From: Agrypnia vestita
Lineage: Eukaryota > Arthropoda > Insecta > Trichoptera > Phryganeidae
Assembly: GCA_016648135.1 (NCBI GenBank)
Contig: JADDOH010010103.1
Location: forward strand, 62,001 to 126,000
DNA length: 64,000 nt
Reading direction: 5' to 3'
Shown: positions 54,085 to 64,000 of the stretch, piece after piece
Position numbering within the stretch: the first letter of the stretch is position 1
How the letters are laid out: every line of letters begins with the position of its first letter
Notes under the pieces: model-generated
Told to the model about the DNA's origin: nothing
What the model saw: only the letters and a program-made list of their open reading frames with translations
Databases searched by the model: none
Position numbers and translations under genes: made by a program

Positions 54085-55200
54085 ACGTATTTAGATATTA
54101 CTCACTTCGCAATCTGCCAATCAATTATAGGACACGGCATAATTGCGTGGGGAGGAGCAACTACGAGTGCACTCGATCCAATTATTACTCAAAAAGAGGA
54201 ATGAAAGTAGACTGAATGCGGTAGAAATGCGGTCACCAAGACGCTTGTGCGGAAAATCTTTGGTCGATGGAGTGAGGAATGAACAAATTAGACGCGAATG
54301 CAATGCTGGCTGTAGTGTGGTAGATGGAATAAAGAAAGGAGTGCTGAGAACGTATGAACGAGGAAAGGATGGTTAAAAAAATATATATGAGGCGTGCGTT
54401 GAAGGCGACAGGAATAGAGGGCGCCCGCGAAAGACCTGGCGTGACCAGATACAACAAGTGTTTGAGGATGGCCCCGTTAAAAGCCGCAACAGCCGTAGAA
54501 CTTGCGTGAGAAGATGTATGAATGTGGCCGAAGCAAAAGTGGTGTGCCAGGATAGAAGAGTGTGGCGTTCAATCCTCTCTGCCTACCCCTGTGGGGAAAC
54601 GGCTTGATAGTTGGTTAGTTCAAAAAATTTCTGTACAAGTAATCCTCAAAACCTCAATTTTACCAAGGACAGATGAAATATTCAACAAATTCGATGTATT
54701 CGATATAAAACAAGTTTATGCGAATACTACCCTTAAATACACACACAAACACAAAAATACACAGTTTAAACCAACTCAAACAATAATTACCACACGGTCA
54801 AACAAACTCAATCTACAAATCCCAAGGTTACATACCACGTATGGACAAAGGAGCTGGAACTATTTTGGACCCAAATTACTTAATTGCATGCTTGACGAAT
54901 TAAAACAATCCGAGCTAACCACAATTTACAACCCTAACATAAAATACAAAATAAAACAGTGGATCCGAAATAAGGGGAGAGATAAAATAGGCACACTTAC
55001 AAAAACATAATAAAACCTCATATAAATGATATATTTTCTATTATGTCACTTTAAACACTTTATTATCTATTTACCATGTTTTGAACCTACACAATATTGT
55101 AAACTATGCCTGTCTCAATACAGATATTTCTAGTGAGACAGGCACAGTGCAAACAAATTTTTATACTTAAAATTAAATAAATAAAATAAAATAAATAAAT
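54085..55200 (+). mobile_element. Jockey-like LINE C-terminus interrupted by another LINE
   Basis: 54090-54185 reads ITHFAICQSIIGHGIIAWGG, then SALDPIIT. After the insertion it resumes at 54622 as QKISVQVILKTSILPRTDEIF, then FDIKQVYANTTLKY, TTRSNKLNLQIPRLHTTYGQR, SWNYFGPKLLNCML and a stop at 55008. 'QSII-YGI-AWGGA' and 'R-F-Y-GPKL-N-L' are standard C-terminal motifs of Jockey-like LINEs. The 3' UTR ends in AAATAAATAAAATAAAATAAA (55168-55199). Confidence 0.8.
54186..54617 (+). mobile_element. GTTA-tailed LINE 3' end nested in the Jockey-like LINE
   Basis: Reads KRNESRLNAVEMRSPRRLCG, KSLVDGVRNEQIRRECN, GVLRTYERGKDG, then (one frame over) EGDRNRGRPRKTWRDQIQQVF, EDGPVKSRNSRRTCVRRCMN and the end SAYPCGETA, then GATAGTTGGTTAGTT. 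TCAAAAA flanks both sides (about 54185 and 54620). Gives the correct order for the rearranged copy at 7608-8078. Confidence 0.85.
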
Positions 55201-55254
55201 TAGTATTTCCACTCCCAATATGCCTGAAAAGAAAAATGTTCCATATGTGTAGGT

Positions 55255-55697
55255 ATCCTACCGATGTTGACATATGGTCTAGAAACAGCAACATTGACAG
55301 AAAAAAGTATACACAAATTAAAATGTACACAGCGGGCCATGGAAAGGCAGATGCTCGGCGTAAGCCTTCGAGATAAAATCAGAAATGAAGAAATAAGACG
55401 CCGAACAAAAGTTGCCGATATTATGGACCGTATTGCGAAACTAAGATGGCGGTGGGCTGGACATATGGCTCGACAGGATACCAGGAGGATACCAGATGCG
55501 CACCCAGAATCCTACAGTGGAGGCCCTGGACGAAAAATAGAAGCGTCGGAAGGCCTCCCAAAAGGTGGTCTGATAACATAGTCCAACAAGCAGGAAGACC
55601 CTGGATGCGAAGGGGGCGAAACAGATGAGTGGAAGAAAATGGAAGAGGCCTACATCCAGCAGTGGAGGGAAAAAAGCTAAGGAAGAAGAAAAAGATT
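55255..55697 (+). mobile_element. RTE-B LINE 3' end, second copy
   Basis: Reads PMLTYGLETATLTEKSIHKLKCTQRAMERQM, LGVSLRDKIRNEEIRRRTKV and MDRIAKLRWRWAGHMARQD. A short duplication at 55478-55490 (ATACCAGGAGGATACCAG) shifts the frame; it goes on as GRPPKRWSD and IQQWREKS then (GAA)n at 55681-55692. Confidence 0.87.
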
Positions 55698-55997
55698 TTT
55701 AGTCACCAGTATAGTAAAAAAAGGCTATATATCTATAATATATCCGAGTGTACGCGCAATATAAAATAATCTAGCAGAAAACGAGCAGCTTACGCGGCAA
55801 CGAGATTGAAATGAAATATATTTGTAAGTAATTTTTTAACTTCACTTTTTTTTCTTCACTTTTCACACTTCACACGCAGTTTGTTCAAAATCGACAAGTT
55901 TGTGACTCTCTTCATAAGAATCCATATCTGATGTTCACATATTAAATTGGTCGCGATTTAGAAACAGTGAGTTTGATTTTAACGAAAATACAATCAG

Positions 55998-56178
55998 ACC
56001 GGCGTCACACTACGCGGGTCTTCCACCGCGTCTCTCCGGTCGCGAAACGCCACTACATTTATTGCCATACAATTTGCGCTTATCAAACACACTTCGCGGA
56101 TGATCGGTCTATCAATTTGCTTTGCCGATTTGCCGCGACGGTAAAGACACGGCGGAGCATCCGCGCAGTGTGGCGCTG
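55998..56178. repeat. GC-rich short inverted-repeat element (MITE-like)
   Basis: CCGGCGTCACACTACGCGG at 55999 mirrors GCGCAGTGTGGCGCTG at 56162, with pairing continuing about 35 bases with mismatches. 180 bp long, no coding sequence. Confidence 0.55.
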
Positions 56179-56519
56179 ATTTAATTCTACAAATAACGCA
56201 GTCGATGGAGAGTTTGGACGGAATGTAATGAAATGTTTTGTTTATATTATAAGTTTTAAACAGTGTAATTTATTTTTTTCATGTTGAGTAAAACACTCCC
56301 CGATTGCGATATAAATTATAGAGAAAACATGAATATTTTTATCGAATTGTAGATAGTTATCCATGGATTCAGGCATTTTTTAAATGTAATTATTTGTTAT
56401 TTATAATTTTTTTGTTTGTCAAATAAAATTCCCAACTCAATTTCGATTCGATTGCCTCTAGTAAAACAATTATCGCGATCCTTAAACCATTAAATAATAA
56501 TATATAAAAGGTTTTAAAT
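56179..56519. other. AT-rich interval, no gene seen
   Basis: Nothing recognised. Confidence 0.3.
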
Positions 56520-56985
56520 TAGGAACAAATATAGGAAGAATATAACGTTAAAAAAATTTATAACGTGTGGATGTTCTTACGATGGAATCGATGAACGTTG
56601 CATTGTGTAGAGTCAAACCAGCTCATATAGGTCGTAATCCCTGGGCCATCTTATAAAAAACTAACCCATAAAAACCAAGTTTTTATTATACTCCTTTTCT
56701 CATTTAATCAGGTTACGTACCTACTGCATGCAGTGGGGTCATGCATTACTCATTTGTAATGATTCCAATTATTACATTTTTTAAACGAAAATTTGTTAGA
56801 TCATTTTTATCGTCGCTTCGAGTCTGCCTGCAAAGTTTCAGCTCGATTGGATTGCGGGAAAAAGGTTAAAAATCGATCCAAAGTTTTTCGACGCTACGAG
56901 TTAAAAGAAAGGGAGTAAAAATATTTCCAAACATGTTTATCACATCTTCGTCTCTGTCAGACTTCTATAATTTATCTTCATTTAA
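56520..56985 (+). repeat. Repeat family T copy interrupted by family P
   Basis: The T core (GAACGTTGCATTGTGTAGAG, CATATAGGTCGTAA) is at 56595-56650. T's right end (CTTCGTCTCTGTCAGACTTC) is at 56946-56965. Between them lies P copy D. Confidence 0.6.
56663..56912 (+). repeat. Repeat family P, short form, copy D
   Basis: CCCATAAAAACCAAGTTTTT at the start, core at 56818-56885, end ACGCTACGAGTTAAAAGAAAGGGAG. The best match to copy A; nested in family T. Confidence 0.78.
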
Positions 56986-58539
56986 TAATAATTGAAGGAC
57001 CCACTCCGTCCCTGTTGGAGGATCTGTCACGGCGCGCATTGAATTTAGGATGGGTCTGATGGAATGTGTCTTTTTTAGCGCGATTTCAGTCAAAACTTAA
57101 AGAATCGCAACAACGTGACTGACCAATCAAATTGCCAGAATACTGACTAAACTGTTAGTGACGGTCTCGGATTTGATCCCGAGCGTGTTGACCTTCAGGG
57201 ATCTAGCCCTTTTTGTAATCCACTCGCATCAAACCAAATTATCATTTCACGTTTGTATGTCTGCCTAATAAAATCCGGACAAATATATCCATAACCTTGG
57301 ACTTTGAGAAGACAATTTCAAGCGAAACACATAATATGATGAAATGTGGAGCTGACGGCAAATGCTAAGAGTTCTTCGAACAGCAATTGCAAACATTGTA
57401 TTCTCAATTTTTGGGGTGACTTAGAATCAAGATAGATAGGAAACAAGATGACTTGAAGAAGCAGGAGGAGTCTGGGAAGGTGAGAGATGTAAGAGGACGA
57501 ACTTCAGCTCGATGCCCTGGACATATAAAATACTAGCTGTCACAATAGTCAAAAAAGAAGGAGCATTTTCAGGGTCACATTCTTCAGTATTGATTGTGAC
57601 AGTGAAGTAGAACCCACCACAGACTCAAGGTTTTATCAACATGTCGGCTTTAAACTTTTGTTAAGCCCGCCTCGCTGTAAATGCCACGGTGTCTACCCAA
57701 AACCACGTCACTGTCTCTGGGGTGCAGAGGAATGATTGTGACATTGAAAAATTGTAGCATTTCATCCTCTGAATTAGTTAAGTTGTTTATTTTCTTCTAC
57801 TTCCTCGTTTAGCTTTACTGAGTATCGTGGCTCGCTTCCAGTCCCCTAGTTCCTGGACCACGTTAAGTGTCATCTTCCGTATCTGATCTGACCTTCTTAT
57901 AGACTCTCCTCTTGCTCGCTCTCTTACAATCGCAGTATTTTATATTTGATCATTTTTAATCCCTCTGGGTACAGGTCATGGAATACATTCTTAAACACCA
58001 CATCCTACATGATATAATACTTTCAGAAACTAATGAGTCATTTCAAAATATTTTCACCTCATAAATATTATGACTTCCCTGAACCGACGGTTTGGTCTAT
58101 AGATACAGGTAGTCGTACACTTGTATATATACTCACGGGTGTGTTTTAAACACTTTCCACCCTCGAGTATTTGATCATCCCCTATTCGTCGTTAACGAAA
58201 ATCATGGGGTTACTAAAACAAGTCGGCTGTTGCTATTAAAACTCCAACTACAACCCCATAGGTACAGGAAACTACATCGAGACTGGCTGACCAATGACAT
58301 GATACCTCTACGCATAATTTTCACGGACGATGGGCACGCTTCTCTTGGAAATGCATCAGATAACGGGCGGGGAAGTAACATTGTTTGAAACTACCTATTG
58401 ATACCTCAACGTGCATTTAGTCCAGTACTTTCTACAAATATTTTACAAAGTATCTCTTCCACTTTTAGGTGTTGCTATCAGAAATTCAGATTTTGATCAC
58501 ATCTGACAAAATTCATATAATAAGATATACACGTTAATG
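56986..58539. other. Interval without recognised gene
   Basis: Moderately GC-rich parts at 57000-57220 and 57440-57740. CTCGGATTTGATCCCGAG at 57163-57180 folds like a lone tRNA T arm. No exon or LINE family could be named with confidence. Confidence 0.3.
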
Positions 58540-58795
58540 AAAATTAGTAGGTACCTACTGATCTTCATTTAATTTGAATTGGTAAAATAGAACATTTGAA
58601 TTTGTGTGAAAATTCTTTTGACAAACAAACAAGTGACAATCGACCTATTAAAAAAATTACGTTTTAATGATAATATACCGGTAAATACTATTTAATAATT
58701 ATTTATAAAGTGACTGTGAATGTTAATTGATTAATATAAAATAATAGCCTTAAATGTTGTTTCCCTTTTCAGGTATGATGTGTACTTTTATTATT
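58540..58795 (-). repeat. Dispersed repeat S, copy 2
   Basis: Reverse complement of 53440-53661; starts at the self-complementary AGTAGGTACCTACT. Directly followed by P copy E. Confidence 0.65.
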
Positions 58796-59266
58796 TTTAA
58801 TCCTTTTCCCGTAATCCAATCGAGTTGAAACTTGGCAAGCAGACTCGTGGCGATGATCAAGAAGATCTATCAAATTTTCGTTAAAAAAATTAATAATTAT
58901 AGTATAATTTCGGATTTTTAGAAATTTTATTGTTTTTTTCAAATTGGAATCATTACCAATGTTTGATTACGGCGACCCGATAACGTCGCGGAATATTTTC
59001 TAAATTTGAATTACTCCGTCGGTATGCCATAATAGGTACTTCACTACGAATGTCGAAAATCTAAATTGACTGATAAATGTTTTTAGAATTTAATCTTCAA
59101 AGTATGAAGTGCCTTATCAAAGCTCAAAACATCTGACATTTTAGAAATATATTAAATTTCTGTAAATTTAGTGTTATGTTATATGTTTTAATTCGTCTTT
59201 CATTACTGTTATATTTTACAAAGAAAGGGAGTATAGTAAAAACTTGGTTTTTATGGGTTACTTTTT
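58795..59266 (-). repeat. Repeat family P, long form, copy E
   Basis: The core at 58799-58860 and long middle (ATAACGTCGCGGAATATTTTC, CATAATAGGTACTTCACTAC), ending AAAGAAAGGGAGTATAGTAA and AACTTGGTTTTTATGGG. Collinear with copy F at the window end. Confidence 0.8.
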
Positions 59267-59574
59267 TTTTCAGATTCACAAAGCGAACCAGACATCTTTT
59301 CACCCCCATCGAAGGCTTAATGCGGTCCGCGTCCACTAAAACGTCCGACTGAAACCCAGCTTCACTTAGTCCACCATGTGTCCACTTTCTCCCCATAATT
59401 GACACCCCCACGATGCGCGACCCTTGCACCTAAAGTCATCCCCCCTAAAGTTATATTTTCTCATGAATATTGAACTCACCAGTGGCTGAATGGTGAATGT
59501 GTCGCTTGATATTGAAAGTGATGGCATATAAATCATGGTAGGGTATACAAAGAACAATCCTGCTTATGTTTATA
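59267..59574. other. Complex block; possible but unsupported exon
   Basis: 59475-59560 could be spliced on the minus strand (donor GTGAGT, acceptor AAGCAG) to give FFVYPTMIYMPSLSISSDTF. It matches no family I know, lacks a pyrimidine tract, and adjoins a LINE tail. Confidence 0.25.
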
Positions 59575-59850
59575 ATTATCTTCATCATTAGCCTTAAACA
59601 TTCCTTCGCCAAACATAGGCCTATCATTTTCTTTTGCACTCATTCCTGTCATTTGCATTGTGATCCCGTCTTACTGTTGACCCACCTAGTTCCACATTAT
59701 CTGAATTGCTATCTCTGCCCAATACATTTTTTCATTATCTTCGGTATTTGTTTTTCCTTTTTTAAGGTATTCACCTAATTCTTCATCCCCTTGCTCACTT
59801 GTTTTGCTATTAACTCCTACGTATCCATTTTTTGGTACTGTGATTTCAAT
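59575..59850 (-). mobile_element. Possible decayed LINE tail
   Basis: On the minus strand GATAGGCCTATGTTTGGCGA then AGGCTAATGATGAAGAT resembles the 'GGCCTATGTCCAGCAGTGG...GGCTGATGATGA' ending of RTE LINEs. Strongly decayed. Confidence 0.35.
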
Positions 59851-60639
59851 CTATAACCGCCACTTCAATAGGCGCTTCATCTAGCTGCTATCCTGGTGTT
59901 TCATTATGTGATCCACCCCATTCTCTCTGCTACATCTAATACTTTTGTTATTGTTATTTATCTCATGGTCACTAAGGATACACCCAATTCTTTGATCTTA
60001 GTTTTTTTTCAATTTCAATTTCAATTGCTCTTCGCTTTGCTCTTACCTTCTGTAAGTGGGTTACCGCAAAACTGTTTTTTCTATGAGTTTTGATTCACGC
60101 GGGAGTCATAATTTTAACACTAATGTATTCTGATTTAAGATTTCATAGCTGGTTGGCAAAAGAAAGGGAGTAGATTATTCGGAAGATACGGAAGATACCA
60201 ATACAGAATTTTGGCAGACAGATTGATGATTTACACGGATTTAATAATATTGTCAGAATACAAAATATAATACACTCCTGAGTGCTATTAAATAATGACT
60301 TTCACCAATTATTATCCCGTACACCGCTAAGCGCACGAATGCATAGATTTTACAAAATGTTATAAAAATACATTACATCATTACAACCATCCTAATAGTT
60401 CCTAATAAGCATAATAAAGGACCACGTTGCTTAGTCATTAGCTCACCAAGAAAAAATCATCTTTATCAGCCACCATGGCTGCTCTGCAAAGAGCATATTC
60501 TAAGAAACGATGTACCTATATAGTAGCCAGAATTTGGTCAAACTTAAGTCTATGTTAAAGTCCGGAAAATGTGTTTTTAGAGTACTTATCATTTAGTTAA
60601 AATACATATTAATATGTCACGTACGTTTGCTTGATTCAG
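59851..60639. other. AT-rich interval, no gene seen
   Basis: An isolated AAAAGAAAGGGAGTAGA at 60160 may be the last trace of a family P end. Nothing else recognised. Confidence 0.3.
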
Positions 60640-60900
60640 TGCAGCACGCCATTAAAGTATCCTGTTATGTCGCCGAGCGCGGTGAATGGTATCGATTGAA
60701 ATGCCCCCCAGCCGTGTCGGCAGAAATCGGCCCAAATGCCATTATTCGGGATTGTTACACCAATTGCCGCCACTCCAAATTGCGAATTTGCGTTTGTCAA
60801 ATGCAATGATTGACATCAATGGAAAACATCTGCAACGGGACGTATTATGCGCGCGTCCATTATACGCGTATTAATACATTTTTGGCGTCCTTTATTCTTT
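60640..60900. promoter_or_regulatory. GC-rich block, candidate conserved non-coding element
   Basis: Contains GCAATGATTGACATCAATGG (Pbx/Meis-like TGATTGACA plus ATCAATGG), CGCGTCCATTATACGCG and AAATCGGCCCAAATGCC. No repeat relatives; frames of 60-66 codons lack domains. Confidence 0.4.
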
Positions 60901-61029
60901 CCAATCGTGACAATGGTTTGTATGGGATAGCATTCGTGGTTGGTATTACGCGGCTGTTATGTCTATCTAAAAGGTTCTTTAATAGATACATAGTAATATT
61001 AATAATTTAGAAGAAATAGATATATAGCA

Positions 61030-61397
61030 ATAATATCGTCTAAAAATAATGATATCATCAGCAAATCTTAGGTGACTAAAATTTGCTGATGACATCAGAA
61101 TTAGAAATGACGAAATTAGGCGCAGAACTAAAGTAGTGGATATCATGGATCGTGTAACGAAGCTAAAATGACATGTTGCAAGGCAGGATGCTACAAGATG
61201 GCCTCCCAGAGTTCTGAAATGGAGACCTTGGGAGAATAAAAGAGGCATCGGAAGACCTCAAAAGAGATGAGCCGATGATATAGCCGCTGTGGGGGAGAGA
61301 AATAGCTACAATTAGCAAACAACAAGGAAGGATGGAAAGGGAAGGAAGAGGCATATATCCAGCAGTGGAGAGACGAAGGCTGATGAAGAAGAAGTAG
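61030..61397 (+). mobile_element. RTE-A LINE 3' end with inverted reverse-transcriptase snippet
   Basis: Plus strand: KFADDIRIRNDEIRRRTKVV, DIMDRVTKLK, then (after a deletion) GHVARQDATRWPPRVLKWRPWEN, KRGIGRPQKR and (GAA)n at 61383-61394. The minus strand at 61030-61076 reads SHLRFADDIIIF, the RT active-site motif, inverted against the rest. FADD appears in both orientations, and in the plus part it is fused to a region that normally lies far downstream. Confidence 0.75.
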
Positions 61398-61792
61398 ATT
61401 AATTTAGAAACACAAGAATATTTTTAACAATATTATCAAGCTCAGTCATATTAGCAAACAAAGTCAGTAAACCCATACTTTTAGAAAAATATTTTTTTCG
61501 TGGTTTTGGATACTTGAGGTCATATTTTAAAAGCTTGTTTACCGTATTTCCATCAAAATATTAAAATATAAGTATTTTTAATTTGCAATATATTATCTGG
61601 GGTATACAAAATGTAGTTTATTTGCAGTTTTAAGGCTTAAACTAAATAAAAACAACTTCTGCAAAAAGAGCAAAATAATTGTGTGGTGACCATTATTACT
61701 TTATTACTTATTATTATATTATTACATTACTTAAAATAATAATAAAATAATATTTTTTATCTGTATCACTTCAATATCTTTTAAATAAATTT
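61398..61792. other. AT-rich interval, no gene seen
   Basis: Nothing recognised. Confidence 0.3.
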
Positions 61793-62120
61793 CTATTAAT
61801 CAATTAGAAAAGACATACAGTACATACAGAAAAATCAAATTAACGAAAGAATATTTTAACTGCTACCGGGATTCGAACCAACGGACCTCCATTCTATCCG
61901 GGGATGGTGCGTTAACCAATTTCGCCACGGCAGTCTGGTAAGTTAACGATAATTTTTCGACCTTTTATGTAGATTCTTTTTAATTGATTAACATTTTTAT
62001 TCCATTTTAATTGATTTTTCTGAATGTCTTTTCTAATTGATTAATAAAAAATTATTTAACATTTACAGAACTTCGTTCTGAAATTGCAACCTCACAATAA
62101 TAATGTGTTTTCTTTAATAT
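61793..62120 (-). mobile_element. tRNA-like-containing inverted-end repeat, copy 3
   Basis: ATTAATCAATTAGAAAAGAC at 61797 mirrors GTCTTTTCTAATTGATTAAT at 62026-62045. A tRNA-like unit lies at 61857-61940 (minus). CAGAACTTCGTTCTG at 62065 is the family palindrome. Confidence 0.65.
61857..61940 (-). other. tRNA-like unit inside repeat (best-paired)
   Basis: Minus strand: ACTGCC pairs with the closing AGCAGT. D-arm GCGAAATTGGTTAACGC, B box GGTTCGAATCCCGG and CCCCGGATAG around a CCG anticodon position. Still flanked by repeat sequence, so a SINE-type head. Confidence 0.6.
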
Positions 62121-62639
62121 AATATCAATGTCTGTTGACAATATTCATTTGAATGATAGAAATTACTCCATTCACATTTGCTTGATTTATACAGTAATTT
62201 GTTTAATGGAGACACTGCTTTTTAGCTCAGTGAGGTAGAATATTTTTAAATGTTTAATTTCAGAACACAATTACTGGATTTTTTTCATAAAGAGATAATT
62301 ATTAAAATAATTGAAACTTTGTTTTAATCACATTTCATTTTTTTTTAAATTCAAGATATTTTCAACACTTTCTGGAGTAGTATTATTAGAGTAGTATTGT
62401 CCTTCTTCAGGACAATGAATGTACTCTAGAAAATGTTCTTCTTCCATAAGGTAGAAATGTTAACTTGGTCATGGTCTTTGGGGTCACGTCAGTTTGCATT
62501 CCTTCAACACGACCAGTCCATCGCAAATTTTGGAACTGCTATAAAAATGTGTCGTCCCAAAAATAGAGAAAGAGAATATAAACAATTGATTTCTATTTTT
62601 TCAATTGATTCAGCGACTTTATAGATTGACATTTAAAAA
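62121..62639. other. Unassigned interval
   Basis: 62240-62320 has words of the family T leader (CAGAACACAATTACTGGATT). Otherwise AT-rich. Confidence 0.3.
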
Positions 62640-63115
62640 AAATATTGATTGTATTATTATATAGATCTACTAATATTATTTGATTAATTACACCTACATG
62701 TTTCTGAATTTTCAAATCATTTATGATGATCAAAAATGATCACAGTTTTGATAAAAATTTAGGACTTTCTATTTTACACATAAATATTTTTTTCTGAAAT
62801 TGAATAATTTAGAATCATTAAAATTAGTAAAGCATATAATAGTAAACATAATATTATTAATAATCAATTAAATTCAACTACTAACCCAATTCTAAAAAAT
62901 TTTCCAATAATTTCGAGTAATAATATTTTAAAATAAATTTTGAAATAATTTAGAAAAACAAAAAACAAAATACATTATTCATTTTGATCTTTTGACATAT
63001 ATATAACACCCTGACGATGGAAAGGTATTTCCGAAACCTGTAGGTGTAATTAATCAAATAATATAAGTAGATTTATACAAATAATACAATCAATATTTTG
63101 TAATTAATTACAACT
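62640..63115. mobile_element. Inverted-end element with hammerhead-like motif
   Basis: The left arm 62640-62750 (AATATTGATTGTATTATTAT, TTATTTGATTAATTACACC) mirrors the right arm 62985-63105 (GGTGTAATTAATCAAATAA, ATAATACAATCAATATT). The right arm has an intact motif; the left one is decayed. Confidence 0.75.
63006..63047 (+). ncRNA. Hammerhead-ribozyme-like motif (stem I intact)
   Basis: ACACC and GGTGT form a perfect 5-bp stem I. Core CTGACGA plus one T, stem II GGAAA/TTTCC with loop GGTA, GAA, short stem III AC(CT)GT, and A at the cleavage position. One of the cleanest copies in the window. Confidence 0.6.
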
Positions 63116-63199
63116 TCAAATTCTTAAAGAATATATCAGCATTTCATAGACAGATACACGAACATTTACTATTACAGAATAAATTTTGGCGAAAATAAC

Positions 63200-63450
63200 A
63201 CCAATAATCCGAAAAATATTGTTGTCACCGCGTACGCAATATATTTCACTCAGTTATTAATTGCGTTTCCAGAGCGTATTCGATAAGCGAACAAACGCCA
63301 CATTTAAAATGTACTGGTCAATTTAACAGCATCCCTTTGCTGGGGGGATGAATTAACCCCCGACGATTGTTATTATTTGTTGGCAGCATTGTTAGTACAT
63401 TACCGGTCAGTAAATTAATGGGTACACTACCAACCCAACGGAGATCCTCA
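63200..63450. promoter_or_regulatory. Complex, non-repetitive block; candidate conserved non-coding element
   Basis: Contains ATTGCGTTTCCAGAGCG, CCCTTTGCTGGGGGGATG, ACGATTGTTATTATTTGTTG (Sox-like) and AGTAAATTAATGGG (homeodomain-like). No repeat relatives. Inferred. Confidence 0.35.
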
Positions 63451-63653
63451 ATTCTGCCAGACAAAGGATACAAATTAAGGAAATAAACCCCGTATTATTG
63501 ATTTACGTGTACGGGGTAAAATAAGTAGACACATTGTTTTAAATTATGTTAAAAAATATTTGTATAATATTTATAAATTATATAATTAGCATAAGCAGTT
63601 TGTGTAAGTATCTAAAAAAATCTTCTCACTTAGGATCAACACGTATTGAGTGG

Positions 63654-64000
63654 AGTTCTTTTTACTCCCTTTATATAGCCGGCTTGCCGTCAAAAAAAAC
63701 TTTGGATCAATTATTGACCCTTTTCCCGTGATCCAATCGAGCTGAAACTTGGCAATTAGACTCGTGGCGACGATCAAGAAGATCTATCAAATTTTCGTTA
63801 AAAAAATTAATAATTATAGTATAATTTCGGATTTTTAGAAATTTTATTGGTTTTTTCAAATTGGAATCATTAGAAAAGTTTGATTAGCAACGGCGGCCCG
63901 AGAACGTCGCGGAATATTTTCTAAATTTTAATTTCTCCGTCGGTGTACATAATAGGTACTTCACTATGAATGTGGAAAATATAAATTGACTGACAAATGT
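63654..64000 (-). repeat. Repeat family P, long form, copy F (cut by window end)
   Basis: Starts TTTTTACTCCCTTTATATAG, core at 63695-63770 (CTTTGGATCAATTATTGACC, GTGATCCAATCGAGCTGAAA), then the long middle as in copy E up to the window end. Confidence 0.8.

Noticed and set aside
54522..55010. 162-codon plus-strand frame as one protein
   Set aside because: Its first part is an off-frame read of the nested GTTA-tailed LINE. Only the part from about 54622 is real Jockey-like C-terminus.
59475..59560. A further exon of the calcium channel gene
   Set aside because: Splice-like sites exist, but the peptide does not resemble any alpha-2/delta region, there is no pyrimidine tract, and it joins a LINE-like tail.

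Overview
This is a 64-kb piece of an AT-rich animal nuclear genome, almost certainly an insect. The evidence is a TTAGG run, an insect-like short intron, a cecropia-type mariner, RTE and Jockey/CR1-like LINE tails, tRNA-derived SINEs, and low GC broken by short GC-rich islands. I cannot fix the order; a beetle is a guess. There are no bacterial-style genes or operons. Most open reading frames are chance frames or pieces of transposons.

The only host protein-coding sequence I recognise is on the minus strand near 30 kb. Two neighbouring exons (29949-30023 and 29751-29855) have clean splice sites, both in phase 0, and a 93-bp intron between them. They encode part of the Cache region of a voltage-gated calcium channel alpha-2/delta subunit (CACNA2D / straightjacket family). 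I see no other exon, so the window appears to be mostly two very large introns, about 34 kb upstream and 29.7 kb downstream. Several GC-rich, low-repeat islands (about 12.0, 16.2, 18.4, 22.9, 41.0, 45.6, 50.4, 60.6 and 63.2 kb) look like non-coding regulatory or conserved elements.

The rest is a layered record of mobile elements. Main items: a decayed mariner with both ends (1938-3221); a pogo/Tigger-like element with a PHD-like finger (6797-8826) holding a 5'-inverted LINE; RTE-type LINE 3' ends at about 5, 9.2, 21.2, 25.2, 30.1, 33.0, 42.0, 55.3 and 61.1 kb; Jockey/CR1-like LINE tails at 40, 41.7-42.6, 50.8 and 54-55 kb, two with another LINE nested inside; a PIF/Harbinger element with a MADF-domain exon (45978-46680); a TTAA-flanked element (48159-48588); a repeat family 'T' with terminal inverted repeats (11.2, 17.4, 44.3, 45.2, 51.2, 56.5 kb); a repeat family 'P' (22.2, 26.3, 38.7, 56.7, 58.8, 63.7 kb); and a family whose inverted ends enclose a tRNA-like unit (1.3, 34.1, 61.8 kb).

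The most interesting signal is a recurrent RNA-like motif in at least nine places and several unrelated-looking repeat families, often as inverted pairs. It reads CTGACGA + one A/T + hairpin + GAAAC + short self-complementary stem. Several copies also have flanks that pair as a third stem. This is the three-way layout of a hammerhead ribozyme with one extra base before stem II. The stems differ in sequence but keep pairing, which suggests selection on RNA structure in Penelope-like or other non-autonomous retroelements.
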